A program made the translations under genes and the position numbers. 64,000 bases of DNA from contig NZ_SUNB01000002.1 in the NCBI RefSeq assembly GCF_007570825.1, forward strand, positions 853,036 to 917,035, in the 5' to 3' direction. The stretch's first letter is position 1. The number at the start of each line of letters is the position of its first letter. This DNA is from Pleionea sediminis. GTDB taxonomy: Bacteria > Pseudomonadota > Gammaproteobacteria > Enterobacterales > Kangiellaceae. The notes under the pieces were generated by a model. The model saw only the letters and a program-made list of their open reading frames with translations. It did not search any database and was not told where the DNA came from. Positions 56,023 through 64,000 of this stretch are shown piece after piece.

Positions 56023-56550
56023 TTACGCCGCTTGCTTCTGATCTTTCACCGCCGCGATTACTCGAGTAATTCGCGATGGGAATTCGTTCAATGTACGAGC
56101 CAGTTTGGTAACCGGTCCGTTCATGACCATCATCAATGAAGCAATTGCTTCTTCTTTAGTTGGTAACTTAGAAACAGCTTCAAGCTGTTCTGCACCATGT
56201 AATTCACCACCAATTGCAACAGACGTTGCCTTTAATGCTTCCGCTTCTTTAGAAAAGTCATTGATAAGGCGCGCTGCCGCACCTGGCTCATCTATAGAAA
56301 ACGCACAAATTACAGGCCCAACCAAAGCGTCAGACATGCAGGCGAACTCGGTACCTTCGATAGCTCTTTTAGCCAATGTATTTCTGATTACTTTCAGATA
56401 TACATTTGACTCTCGAGCTTTCACACGTAATGAAGTCATTTGCTCGACTGTCATTCCGCGGTACTCGGCAGTAACAGCTGATAGTGCTTTTGAAGCTACT
56501 TCGTTAACTTCAGCGACTATCGCTTTTTTGCCTTCAAGTCCAAGTGCCAC
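56023..56550 (-). CDS. rplJ: 50S ribosomal protein L10
   Basis: Base of the L7/L12 stalk and repressor of its own operon. The 175-residue protein begins at a GTG (56550) with an excellent GGAGGTGA six bases upstream; NTLAKRAIEG and the C-terminal helix ALASLMMVMNGP-type region fit the family. The leader upstream carries a probable L10-binding fold. Confidence 0.97.
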   Translation of the reverse strand: MALGLEGKKAIVAEVNEVASKALSAVTAEYRGMTVEQMTSLRVKARESNVYLKVIRNTLAKRAIEGTEFACMSDALVGPVICAFSIDEPGAAARLINDFSKEAEALKATSVAIGGELHGAEQLEAVSKLPTKEEAIASLMMVMNGPVTKLARTLNEFPSRITRVIAAVKDQKQAA

Positions 56551-56639
56551 TTTCGTTCACCTCCAGTGTTTCCTGTTAAAAAACTCTTAACAGGGTTAAC
56601 ATATTTCAGTCGATAATAAATTATCAACCAAACTTAACA

Positions 56640-56741
56640 CGGTGAACCGTCCCAGAAGTCTGAGTCGGGATACACCGTCTGCGTAGGCTATATTTAAGAG
56701 ACCAATACCAAATAAACTTTGGCTCACCTACGGTCTATGAC
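56640..56741 (-). promoter_or_regulatory. rplJ leader, probable L10-binding control region
   Basis: Between rplA and rplJ the minus strand pairs CGTAGG (56732-56727) with CCTACG (56687-56682), and CGGTG...CCC (56677-56667) with GGG...CACCG (56653-56640). An alternative pairing ACCGT/ACGGT would compete with the first stem, as expected of a regulatory leader. It matches the L10 leader of E. coli by position and by the CGTAGGTGAGCCAAAG segment. Confidence 0.6.
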
Positions 56742-56775
56742 GGTTCCTTACAAATAATAATATTTACAAGGAACC
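56742..56775 (-). other. 15-bp intercistronic hairpin after rplA
   Basis: In RNA, GGUUCCUU-GU-AAAUA pairs with UAUUU-GU-AAGGAACC around a UUAU loop, giving 15 pairs including two G-U. No U-run follows, so it is more likely a processing or stabilising element than a terminator. Confidence 0.6.
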
Positions 56776-56807
56776 CAAGCTCTGTCTCGCTCTCGCGAGT
56801 CTAAAGC

Positions 56808-57512
56808 TTAATCTCTAACTGCTTCAATAGAAGCTTTATCAATTGTCAATCCAGGTCCCATTGTCGAAGAAAGTGAAACTTTCTTCATATAGGTGCCTTT
56901 AGCTGAAGCAGGTTTTGCTTTTTTAAGAGCTGCAATAAGAGAGCCCATATTTTCAGTTAAAGCTTTAACATCAAATGAAATTTTTCCGATACTCGCATGT
57001 ACAATACCATTTTTATCAGCACGATATTGAACCTGCCCAGCCTTCGCATTTTTTACAGCTGTCGCGACATCAGGAGTTACCGTACCAACTTTTGGATTAG
57101 GCATTAATCCTCGTGGCCCCAAAATCTGACCCAACTGTCCAACAACACGCATTGCATCAGGACTTGCAATAACAACGTCAAAATCCATATTTCCTTTTTT
57201 AACTTCTTCAGCTAGGTCATCCATTCCTACAATGTCAGCACCCGCTTCTTTCGCAGCATCAGCATTGGCGCCTTGAGTAAATACAGCAACTCTAACGTCT
57301 TTACCGGTGCCGTTTGGTAACACTGTCGCACCGCGAACAACTTGATCTGACTTGCGAGGATCTATTCCTAGATTTACTGCGATCTCTACAGTTTCAGCAA
57401 ACTTAACAGAAGAAACATCTTTTAAAAGCTGAAGAGCTTCTTCAACACTATACGCCTTATTACGATCTACTTTTTCTTTGATCAGCTTAGCGCGTTTTGA
57501 TAACTTAGCCAT
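56808..57512 (-). CDS. rplA: 50S ribosomal protein L1
   Basis: L1-stalk protein that helps release deacylated tRNA and represses the rplKA unit by binding its mRNA in E. coli. The 234-residue sequence has the two-domain L1 fold with [16 protein letters not shown]. It lies 3 bp after rplK, so the pair is translationally coupled. Confidence 0.98.
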   Translation of the reverse strand: MAKLSKRAKLIKEKVDRNKAYSVEEALQLLKDVSSVKFAETVEIAVNLGIDPRKSDQVVRGATVLPNGTGKDVRVAVFTQGANADAAKEAGADIVGMDDLAEEVKKGNMDFDVVIASPDAMRVVGQLGQILGPRGLMPNPKVGTVTPDVATAVKNAKAGQVQYRADKNGIVHASIGKISFDVKALTENMGSLIAALKKAKPASAKGTYMKKVSLSSTMGPGLTIDKASIEAVRD

Positions 57513-57515
57513 TGA

Positions 57516-57944
57516 CTAACCCTCCACATCCACGCCCATCGAGCGTGCAGTTCCAGCAATCGTATTAACAGCAGCATCCATATCGGCCGCGGTAAGGTCA
57601 GGTTCTTTCATCTTAGCAATTTCTTCTAACTGCGCACGACTGATCTTACCTACCTTCTGAGTATTTGGGTTCGAACTTCCAGATTTTAAGTTTAATGCCT
57701 TTTTAATAAGCACTGACGCTGGAGGAGTCTTTGTTACAAACGTAAAACTACGATCGTTGTATACTGTAATTACAACAGGAATAGGTAAACCTTTTTCGAC
57801 TTTGTCTGTCTCCGCATTAAACGCTTTACAGAACTCCATAATGTTCACACCATGTTGACCTAAAGCAGGACCAACCGGAGGACTAGGATTTGCCATACCA
57901 GCTGCTACTTGCAACTTAATATAAGCTTGTACTTTCTTAGCCAT
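57516..57944 (-). CDS. rplK: 50S ribosomal protein L11
   Basis: GTPase-centre protein needed for RelA activation on stalled ribosomes. The 142-residue protein has [21 protein letters not shown] with the conserved prolines and the C-terminal rRNA-binding domain. It follows nusG by 84 bp; I see no strong promoter in that gap. Confidence 0.98.
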   Translation of the reverse strand: MAKKVQAYIKLQVAAGMANPSPPVGPALGQHGVNIMEFCKAFNAETDKVEKGLPIPVVITVYNDRSFTFVTKTPPASVLIKKALNLKSGSSNPNTQKVGKISRAQLEEIAKMKEPDLTAADMDAAVNTIAGTARSMGVDVEG

Positions 57945-58028
57945 ATTTCACCTCAATTTGGGTACAATCGCTTTTCAGCTCCCCACATTTACACAAGACC
58001 TGAGCTTTTTTACTCAAGCTTAAAAAAA

Positions 58029-58562
58029 CTAACCTTTTTCGACTTGTCCAAACTCTAATTCTACTGGTGTCGAACGACCAAATATAAGAACAGAAACTTG
58101 AAGCCTATTCTTTTCGTAATTAACAGACTCTACTGTCGCGTTAAAATCTGCAAATGGCCCATCGATAACCCTTACAACCTCTCCAGGCTCGAAAAGAGTC
58201 TTTGGCTTTGGTTTATCACTGCTATCTTCCACTCGTTGCAGTATAGCGTTTGCTTCTCGTTCAGATATCGGAGCAGGTCTGTCAGATGTTCCACCAATAA
58301 AACCCATTACTCTTGGAGTTTCTCTTACCAAATGCCAAGAATCGTCGTTCATCTCCATTTCAACTAACACATAGCCTGGAAAAAACTTTCGTTCACTCTT
58401 GCGTTTCTGGCCCGCTCGCATTTCTACGACTTCTTCAGTTGGGACTAAAATCTCACCGAACTGATCGTCTAACTCGTGTAACTTAATGCGCTCTTCAAGC
58501 ATTTTTTTTACTTTGGACTCATATCCAGAATAAGCTTGCACAACGTACCATCGCTTTGCCAT
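58029..58562 (-). CDS. nusG: Transcription termination/antitermination factor NusG
   Basis: Links RNA polymerase to Rho or to S10. The 177-residue protein has the NGN domain ([13 protein letters not shown]) and a C-terminal KOW domain ([20 protein letters not shown]). I use ATG 58562, which has AGGGAG nine bases upstream; the TTG before it is not needed. It follows secE by 10 bp. Confidence 0.98.
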   Translation of the reverse strand: MAKRWYVVQAYSGYESKVKKMLEERIKLHELDDQFGEILVPTEEVVEMRAGQKRKSERKFFPGYVLVEMEMNDDSWHLVRETPRVMGFIGGTSDRPAPISEREANAILQRVEDSSDKPKPKTLFEPGEVVRVIDGPFADFNATVESVNYEKNRLQVSVLIFGRSTPVELEFGQVEKG

Positions 58563-58572
58563 CAAGAACTCC

Positions 58573-58950
58573 CTAAAGGCTCATAACAGATTTGACGCCC
58601 CAGCCGAGCAATGCATCAACGCCCCACAAGAACAGTGAAACAATAGTTACAAACACAACAATAATTAATGTCGTCTGAATCGCCTCTTGACGAGTTGGCC
58701 AGACAACCTTTCTCACTTCCATCCTAGACTCTTTTGCAAAGTTGACGGCTGTCTTACCTTTTTCTGTAGTTGCAGCTACGAACAATGCGATCAAGATGGC
58801 AGCAATTATTACTATTATTTTCACTAAGTCAGACATCGTGTCGATTTGTGCAAAATAGTGATTAGCATAAACAGCACCACCAACCAATAATGCAACTATT
58901 ATCCACTTAACGCTATCTAACCCAGATGATGTTTTAACTTCAGTACTCAC
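58573..58950 (-). CDS. secE: Protein translocase subunit SecE
   Basis: Inner-membrane SecYEG subunit of 125 residues with three membrane segments (about 12-30, 38-58 and 95-118) and the conserved cytoplasmic loop [16 protein letters not shown] use the GTG at 58950, with AAGGG ten bases upstream, which gives the E. coli length (127). The open frame continues to 59058, but that extension is translated from the tRNA-Trp sequence and is an artefact. The gene is coupled to nusG. Confidence 0.95.
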   Translation of the reverse strand: MSTEVKTSSGLDSVKWIIVALLVGGAVYANHYFAQIDTMSDLVKIIVIIAAILIALFVAATTEKGKTAVNFAKESRMEVRKVVWPTRQEAIQTTLIIVVFVTIVSLFLWGVDALLGWGVKSVMSL

Positions 58951-59028
58951 GTCTGATTTACCCTTAATATATACGCAACAAGGCCGTAGCTTTATTCCAC
59001 TTAAGAACTCAGCTAAGCCTTGCGAATT

Positions 59029-59104
<76 letters not shown>

Positions 59105-59155
59105 GTTTCTCTTGAGTAAACATACTCAAGAGAGAACTCGTTTTAATAAAACTAA

Positions 59156-60340
59156 TTAATCAAGGATTTTAGCAACAACACCGGCACCAACAGTACGGCC
59201 ACCTTCACGGATAGCGAAACGTAAACCTTCATCCATCGCAATAGGAGCAATTAGCTCAACTACCATTTTGATGTTGTCACCTGGCATTACCATCTCTACA
59301 CCCTCTGGAAGCTCTACCGCTCCAGTTACGTCTGTTGTACGGAAGTAGAACTGTGGACGATATCCTTTAAAGAAAGGAGTATGACGGCCACCTTCGTCTT
59401 TCGATAAGACGTAAACTTCTGATTCAAACTTAGTGTGTGGAGTAATTGTACCAACGTGTGCTAATACTTGACCACGCTCTACTTCTTCACGCTTAGTTCC
59501 ACGTAGAAGAACACCAACGTTGTCACCCGCACGACCTTCGTCCAATAACTTACGGAACATTTCAACACCGGTAACCGTGGTCTTAGTCGTATCTTTCATA
59601 CCAACGATTTCGATTTCTTCACCAACTTTAACGATACCGCTTTCAACACGACCAGTTACAACCGTACCACGACCTGAGATTGAAAAGACATCTTCGATTG
59701 GTAGAAGGAAAGCTTGGTCAATCGCACGCTCTGGCTCTGGAATGTACTCGTCCAATGCTTTTGCTAACTCAACGATTTTCTCTTCGTAAGCTTCATCACC
59801 TTCCAACGCTTTCAACGCTGAACCTTGAATAACAGGTGTATCGTCGCCTGGGAATTCATAAGCGTCTAATAACTCACGAACTTCCATTTCAACTAACTCT
59901 AGCAACTCTTCGTCGTCTACCATATCGCATTTGTTTAAGAAAACAAGAATACGAGGTACACCTACCTGACGAGATAACAAGATGTGCTCACGTGTTTGTG
60001 GCATTGGGCCATCAGCTGCAGATACAACCAAAATAGCTCCATCCATCTGAGCAGCACCGGTGATCATGTTCTTAACATAGTCAGCGTGACCTGGGCAGTC
60101 TACGTGTGCGTAGTGACGAATGTCTGTTTCGTACTCAACGTGAGACGTTGCGATTGTGATACCACGCTCTTTCTCTTCTGGTGCATTATCAATTTCTGCG
60201 AAATCTTTTGCTGCTCCACCAAACTTCTTTGCCAATACGGTACACATCGCCGCTGTCAAAGTTGTTTTACCATGGTCAACGTGGCCAATGGTTCCCACAT
60301 TGACGTGGGGTTTCGTACGTTCAAATTTTTCTTTAGACAT
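59156..60340 (-). CDS. tufB: Elongation factor Tu (copy 2, tRNA-tufB operon)
   Basis: The same 394-residue protein as tufA, with three silent base differences. The start is ATG 60340 ([11 protein letters not shown]), with GGGAGG seven bases upstream; the longer frame to 60370 adds ten non-homologous residues. It lies 99 bp downstream of the four-tRNA cluster and in the same transcript, as in E. coli thrU-tyrU-glyT-thrT-tufB. Confidence 0.99.
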   Translation of the reverse strand: MSKEKFERTKPHVNVGTIGHVDHGKTTLTAAMCTVLAKKFGGAAKDFAEIDNAPEEKERGITIATSHVEYETDIRHYAHVDCPGHADYVKNMITGAAQMDGAILVVSAADGPMPQTREHILLSRQVGVPRILVFLNKCDMVDDEELLELVEMEVRELLDAYEFPGDDTPVIQGSALKALEGDEAYEEKIVELAKALDEYIPEPERAIDQAFLLPIEDVFSISGRGTVVTGRVESGIVKVGEEIEIVGMKDTTKTTVTGVEMFRKLLDEGRAGDNVGVLLRGTKREEVERGQVLAHVGTITPHTKFESEVYVLSKDEGGRHTPFFKGYRPQFYFRTTDVTGAVELPEGVEMVMPGDNIKMVVELIAPIAMDEGLRFAIREGGRTVGAGVVAKILD

Positions 60341-60439
60341 TAGAAGCCTCCCAAAGCGTCTAGAAGACATTGATTAATAAACTATTTCTAATACTCGCCG
60401 AGGGAGCTATAAAGCAAAAACCCTGACAGCTTGCAAGCC

Positions 60440-60515
60440 TGGTGCTGATAGGCAGATTTGAACTGCCGACCTCACCCTTACCAAGGGTGCGCTCTACCAA
60501 CTGAGCTATATCAGC
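60440..60515 (-). tRNA. thrT: tRNA-Thr (GGT)
   Basis: A 76-nt cloverleaf from GCTGATA to TATCAGCACCA; the anticodon loop CTTGGTA contains GGT. 3' CCA is encoded. Last tRNA before tufB. Confidence 0.97.
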
Positions 60516-60529
60516 ATCATACTAATTAC

Positions 60530-60603
<74 letters not shown>

Positions 60604-60631
60604 AAGTGCCAAATAACGGCTTAGTAGAAAC

Positions 60632-60715
60632 TGGTGGAGGGGGCTGGATTCGAACCAGCGAAGCTTTCGCGTCAGATTTACAGTCTGATCCCTTTGGCCG
60701 CTCGGGAACCCCTCC
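60632..60715 (-). tRNA. tyrU: tRNA-Tyr (GTA)
   Basis: An 84-nt tRNA with the long class II variable arm, from GGAGGGG to CCCCTCCACCA; anticodon loop CTGTAAA contains GTA. 3' CCA is encoded. Confidence 0.97.
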
Positions 60716-60821
60716 GAACTTTAGCTATCAGCTACAACCCTTGAAGTTGCTGCAAAGAGCCATGAGTTAAGTCAGCAATTACCTTTACAAAACTGACTGA
60801 CCTTTCCCCTACTCTATCTTT

Positions 60822-60849
60822 AAAGTGACTCATACCAATGAGACACTTT
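60822..60849. other. Hairpin in the spacer between tRNA-Thr(TGT) and tRNA-Tyr
   Basis: AAAGTGACTCAT and ATGAGACACTTT pair over 12 positions with one A-A mismatch and a 4-base loop. On the plus strand six T follow. On the minus strand, the direction of the tRNAs, only UUU follows, so a processing role is more likely than termination. Confidence 0.45.
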
Positions 60850-60857
60850 TTTAAATT

Positions 60858-60933
<76 letters not shown>

Positions 60934-60973
60934 TTTTATCACTTGAGGAGTCTCCCTCAAAAAGTGAGGCGCA

Positions 60974-61002
60974 ATTTTAGCTACATGATTTAGAAATGGC
61001 AA
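60974..61002 (-). promoter_or_regulatory. Promoter of the tRNA-tufB operon
   Basis: TTGCCA (61002-60997) and TAAAAT (60979-60974) are 17 bp apart, directly after the coaX stop, followed by TGCGCCTC. The GC-rich discriminator is typical of stringently controlled tRNA promoters. Confidence 0.8.
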
Positions 61003-61006
61003 TGCT

Positions 61007-61786
61007 TTATTGCATTTTTTTGTGATATTTCTTATAGATGGCTAATAATCCTTCAAAGACAAGATTCGGCCTAAATTGTACGGTTAGATTTTTGCTTTCT
61101 AGTATTGGGCGTATATTAGAATATAACAAAAAACCATCCCCACCGGTAAAAACTAGATTATCAACATCAAAACGCATCGCTTGTGTAACGATGAAATTAG
61201 AGATCTGAGCAAAAATTCCATTTTCAACACATTCATCTGTATTCGTGCCAAGAACCATCTTAGGAGCCCTAGCCTTGTTGGTCCACACTTTTTCTGTTGA
61301 TCCAAGCAAAGCTTCTCTTTGCTTGCTGAGACCGGGAACAATAAACCCACCTATATGCTCCGAATTATTCGGTAATAAGTCTAATGTTATGGCAGTACCT
61401 GCATCTACGACCACGCAGCCATGTTTTGCAAGCGACAAACATGCATTCATAGCTAACCACCTATCCACTCCTAAATTTTCCGCTTCTTGATATGCTATTT
61501 TAAGACTAGAAATAGAACCATCTGTTATAGCAACAAAAGGAGAACCAGCAATCCAAGAAGGTAAACTTTCAAGAAGATTTCTAGTTGTGCTATCTTTGAC
61601 ACTAGAAATAAGAAGACTTACTTGCTCGAGATGGTAAGAGTTAAGCTCTTGTCGAACAAGAGACCAAAATTGGCTTAAAGATTTTTGTTTATGATCAAAT
61701 CGTTTAAAAATAGAAGATTCAACAGCTTTGTCTTCTGGTAAAACCATCCATTTAAGAAAGCTGTTACCAATATCGATGAGTATCAC
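61007..61786 (-). CDS. coaX: Type III pantothenate kinase
   Basis: First committed step of coenzyme A synthesis, phosphorylating pantothenate. The 259-residue ASKHA-fold protein shows the type III motifs: DIGNSFLKW (P-loop), GVDRWLAMNACL and DAGTAITLDLL. Type III enzymes are not inhibited by CoA. In E. coli the same position next to birA is held by the unrelated type I gene coaA, while Pseudomonas has coaX. It starts at a GTG overlapping the birA stop (GTGA). Confidence 0.95.
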   Translation of the reverse strand: MILIDIGNSFLKWMVLPEDKAVESSIFKRFDHKQKSLSQFWSLVRQELNSYHLEQVSLLISSVKDSTTRNLLESLPSWIAGSPFVAITDGSISSLKIAYQEAENLGVDRWLAMNACLSLAKHGCVVVDAGTAITLDLLPNNSEHIGGFIVPGLSKQREALLGSTEKVWTNKARAPKMVLGTNTDECVENGIFAQISNFIVTQAMRFDVDNLVFTGGDGFLLYSNIRPILESKNLTVQFRPNLVFEGLLAIYKKYHKKMQ

Positions 61787-62745
61787 TCAATAATCTCCCT
61801 AATAGAAACCTCACCTCCGTTGTATGATTTAATTATACCATCATCTTCGATTAGTATAGCCCCTGTCTCGTTTACTCCCGAACACTTACCTACAATTTTA
61901 CTATTCGTTGAGAACAAACAGACAGGTTTTCCATTCAGTTCGTCAAATTTATCCCATAATTTTTTGAACCCGACAAATCCCAGGGCAGAAAACTGATTAA
62001 CGGTATTAATTATTGTTTTAGCGATGTACGCAACAATTTCATTTCTAGTAAGCCCTTCAGCACAAAAGCCTTTCAGATTACTCCAAGACTGATCTATGGA
62101 ATTATTCTCAGGCATATTCCAATTAATTCCAACTCCAATAACTGCTTCGAGTCCCTTCTGCTCATCATGGGCTAATTCAATTAAAACGCCTCCAACCTTT
62201 TGACCATATAATTTCAAGTCGTTAGGCCACTTTACTTTGATATCAGCAGCTCCTAGATTTTGAAACCTATCTGCCAAAGTGCACCCTACAGCAAGGCTGA
62301 GCCCAGAAAGCTCACTCATAGATAAACTGAGTTTGATTTTGCATGAAAGGTAAATATTACTAGCGAATGGCGAATACCATTCTCTACCGAGTCTACCTCT
62401 ACCAGAATATTGAAACTCCGAAGTGCATATTTGAACATTACTTTTACAACTTGGTCTCGAAATCAAAAACTGATTAGTTGACGCAATGCTACTAAGTACA
62501 TGTAAGTCTTCTCGGTCAACGAGCTCTGAAAGTAAAGCAAATATTTTATCTTTGCTTAAAAGATCTATTCCACCAGGAATTTGATAACCTCTACCTCGAA
62601 CACAAAAAACCTCAATTCCACTTTGCTCGATTTTCTTTATTTTTTTCCAAACCGAAGTTCTAGACACCCCGAGAGTGTTAGATAAATCCTGTCCCGAGTG
62701 AAATTGCCCATCACTAAGCAATTGGAGAAGAGGCTCTAGCTTCAC
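61783..62745 (-). CDS. birA: Biotin--protein ligase and biotin operon repressor
   Basis: Activates biotin to biotinyl-AMP and transfers it to the biotin carrier protein; also represses bio genes. The 320-residue protein has an N-terminal winged-helix domain (about 1-60; LSNTLGVSRTSVWKKIKKIE), the ligase motif GRGRLGREWYSP, KWPNDL and a C-terminal SH3-like domain. The helix-turn-helix shows that it is the bifunctional class. The GTG start overlaps the murB stop by 4 bp. Confidence 0.96.
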   Translation of the reverse strand: MKLEPLLQLLSDGQFHSGQDLSNTLGVSRTSVWKKIKKIEQSGIEVFCVRGRGYQIPGGIDLLSKDKIFALLSELVDREDLHVLSSIASTNQFLISRPSCKSNVQICTSEFQYSGRGRLGREWYSPFASNIYLSCKIKLSLSMSELSGLSLAVGCTLADRFQNLGAADIKVKWPNDLKLYGQKVGGVLIELAHDEQKGLEAVIGVGINWNMPENNSIDQSWSNLKGFCAEGLTRNEIVAYIAKTIINTVNQFSALGFVGFKKLWDKFDELNGKPVCLFSTNSKIVGKCSGVNETGAILIEDDGIIKSYNGGEVSIREIIE

Positions 62746-63758
62746 GAGTTAATGCTCGAATTTGTCAGAACTCTCACTTCCCTTTCTAAGGTGAGTCCGT
62801 AAGCATATTTCACTTTTTCAATGACAAATTCAGATAGCTCAAAAATTTCCTTACCTGTAGCGTTGCCTAAATTAACCAATACCAATGCTTGCTTTTCATA
62901 TATACCCGCATTACCTTTTTTAAATCCTTTCAATCCTAAATTATCTATTAACCATCCCGCGGCAATTTTTGTTCCCGACTTCGCAGGAAATCCTATTATA
63001 TTTGAATATTCTTTTCTTATCTCTTCAAAAACTTCATTAGAAACAATCGGATTTTTAAAAAAGCTTCCTCCGTTACCAAGCTCGCCAGGATCGGGAAGCT
63101 TACTTTGTCTAATATTAATAACTTGATTCGCAACATCCAAAGGAGAGATAGCACTACTATTATTAAAGCTTTTCTTTAAAGGAGAGTAATCTAAAACTGG
63201 ATTAAAACTCTTGTCTAATCTACAAGAAATAGACATTATTAGATACCTATCCCTCTCTCTTTTAAAAATGCTATCTCTGTAATCAAATCCACATTCTATA
63301 TTTGAAAACTCCTTTACGACACCCGACTCAAAGTCATATACGGTCAATGAAACTAGTCGATCCTTCAACTCAACGCCATAGGCACCAATATTTTGGACGG
63401 GCGCTGCACCAACTTTTCCTGGAATTAATGCCAAATTCTCCAAACCAGAATATCCATCTGAAATAGTTTTCATTACAAACGAATGCCAGTTTTCACCACT
63501 TTCAACGGTAACAATAACTGAGTTTTTCGTTTCATTATGATATCGAATCCCTTTTCTATTCGACATAATAACATCGTAACTTAGAGGCTCGACAAATAGT
63601 AGATTAGAACCACCACCTAAAATAAGCTTTTCTTCATCTTTATATCGCCCTAGAACACTTAGATCAGTGTGCGAATCAAGAACAATTAAATTATTTGCAG
63701 AGGCAGGAACCTGAAAGGTGTTGAAACTAGTCAAATCGACTCTTTCATTTGAAGACAA
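62742..63758 (-). CDS. murB: UDP-N-acetylenolpyruvoylglucosamine reductase
   Basis: FAD enzyme that makes UDP-MurNAc for peptidoglycan. The protein begins SSNERVDLTSFNTFQV and has the FAD loop LGGGSNLLF, ALIPGKVGAAPVQNIGAYG and the catalytic region GNGGSFFKNP. I chose a TTG start at 63758, because AGGAG lies seven bases upstream; the frame extends to another TTG at 63782 but with no ribosome site. The result is 338 residues, close to E. coli (342). It is the first gene of a coupled murB-birA-coaX unit next to the rRNA operon. Confidence 0.95.
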   Translation of the reverse strand: MSSNERVDLTSFNTFQVPASANNLIVLDSHTDLSVLGRYKDEEKLILGGGSNLLFVEPLSYDVIMSNRKGIRYHNETKNSVIVTVESGENWHSFVMKTISDGYSGLENLALIPGKVGAAPVQNIGAYGVELKDRLVSLTVYDFESGVVKEFSNIECGFDYRDSIFKRERDRYLIMSISCRLDKSFNPVLDYSPLKKSFNNSSAISPLDVANQVINIRQSKLPDPGELGNGGSFFKNPIVSNEVFEEIRKEYSNIIGFPAKSGTKIAAGWLIDNLGLKGFKKGNAGIYEKQALVLVNLGNATGKEIFELSEFVIEKVKYAYGLTLEREVRVLTNSSINS

Positions 63759-63782
63759 GCTATAACTCCTCTTTAAAAACAA

Positions 63783-63898
63783 CTAGTCTATCAACTCGCA
63801 AGCAAGTTTATCCACTAATCTAGGTTTTGTCTTTTACTTCTAAATCTATAGTCAAAGTCTTATATTTTAAGTGGTTTATTGTTATTAAACTGAGGGAT
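63783..63898. other. murB upstream region
   Basis: AT-rich gap between the rRNA operon terminator and murB. It must hold the murB promoter; a TTGACT lies near its middle on the minus strand, but I see no convincing -10 box with correct spacing. Confidence 0.4.
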
Positions 63899-63900
63899 AT

Positions 63901-63933
63901 AAAAAAGCCCCAGCACGGTATGTGCAGGGGCTT
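63901..63933 (-). terminator. rRNA operon terminator
   Basis: GCCCCTGCAC and GTGCTGGGGC pair with a single mismatch around a 5-base loop and are followed on the minus strand by six U, 9 bp beyond the end of 5S rRNA. Confidence 0.93.
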
Positions 63934-63941
63934 ATAATTAA

Positions 63942-64000
63942 ATGCCTGGCGATGACCTACTCTCACATGGGGAAACCCCACACTACCATCGGCGCTGAAC
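63942..64000 (-). rRNA. rrf: 5S ribosomal RNA, 3' end (cut by window edge)
   Basis: The minus strand from the window end contains CGCCGATGGTAGTGTGGGG, CCCCATGTGAGAGTAGG and ends in CGCCAGGCAT, the conserved 3' half of gammaproteobacterial 5S rRNA. About 59 nt are visible. The rest of the rrn operon lies beyond the window, next to murB as in E. coli rrnB. Confidence 0.95.

Overview
The window is a stretch of chromosomal core genome from a gammaproteobacterium of modest GC content (by eye near 40%). The gene order from the PilZ-like/FimX-like pair through serB, parC, parE, cpdA, the DUF1249 gene, nudF and tolC follows, as I recall it, the Pseudomonas aeruginosa PA4958-PA4974 neighbourhood. The right half follows the classical rrn - murB - birA - pantothenate kinase - thrU/tyrU/glyT/thrT - tufB - secE - nusG - rplKAJL - rpoBC - str - S10 - spc - alpha supercluster. 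A marine Kangiella/Aliikangiella-like or other Oceanospirillales-type bacterium fits, but the genus is inference.

Layout. 1-1.4 kb: divergent efp (cut by the window edge) and epmB, which modifies EF-P. 1.7-9.1 kb: signalling and small-molecule genes (PilZ-like protein, FimX-like REC-PAS-GGDEF-EAL protein, serB, a YtjB/AhpA-like membrane protein, an HDOD protein). 9.1-15.5 kb: parC, parE, cpdA, DUF1249 gene, nudF, all on the minus strand. 15.6-19.9 kb: isoaspartyl-methyltransferase-like gene, tolC, waaA and an unassigned membrane protein. 19.9-23.1 kb: rnfH-ratA divergent from smpB, a LysM/TPR lipoprotein, and a DUF1338 enzyme.

23.3-37.0 kb (minus strand): alpha, spc and S10 ribosomal protein operons with secY and rpoA, ending in a strong intrinsic terminator and starting from a near-consensus S10 promoter with a structured leader. 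37.0-42.3 kb: a 5-kb insertion that separates S10 from str. It holds a second EF-G gene (fusA2), an AEC transporter, the tRNA hydroxylase trhO, and a small lipoprotein. 42.4-59 kb (minus): tufA, fusA, rpsG, rpsL, rpoC, rpoB, rplL, rplJ, rplA, rplK, nusG, secE and tRNA-Trp. 59.2-63.8 kb (minus): tufB, four tRNAs (Thr, Gly, Tyr, Thr), coaX, birA, murB. The edge holds an rRNA-operon terminator and the 3' end of 5S rRNA.

Most of the window serves translation, transcription and protein export. Several promoters of ribosomal or tRNA operons can be read directly; they share 17-bp spacers and GC-rich bases just after the -10 box, which suggests common growth-rate/stringent control. I found no CRISPR array, insertion sequence, prophage or defence island. 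The most unusual things are the split of str from S10 by a module carrying an EF-G paralogue, the almost perfectly identical tuf pair, an unexplained perfect palindrome upstream of a small lipoprotein, and the non-catalytic FimX-like/PilZ-like pair. I did not see a clearly new multi-gene system.
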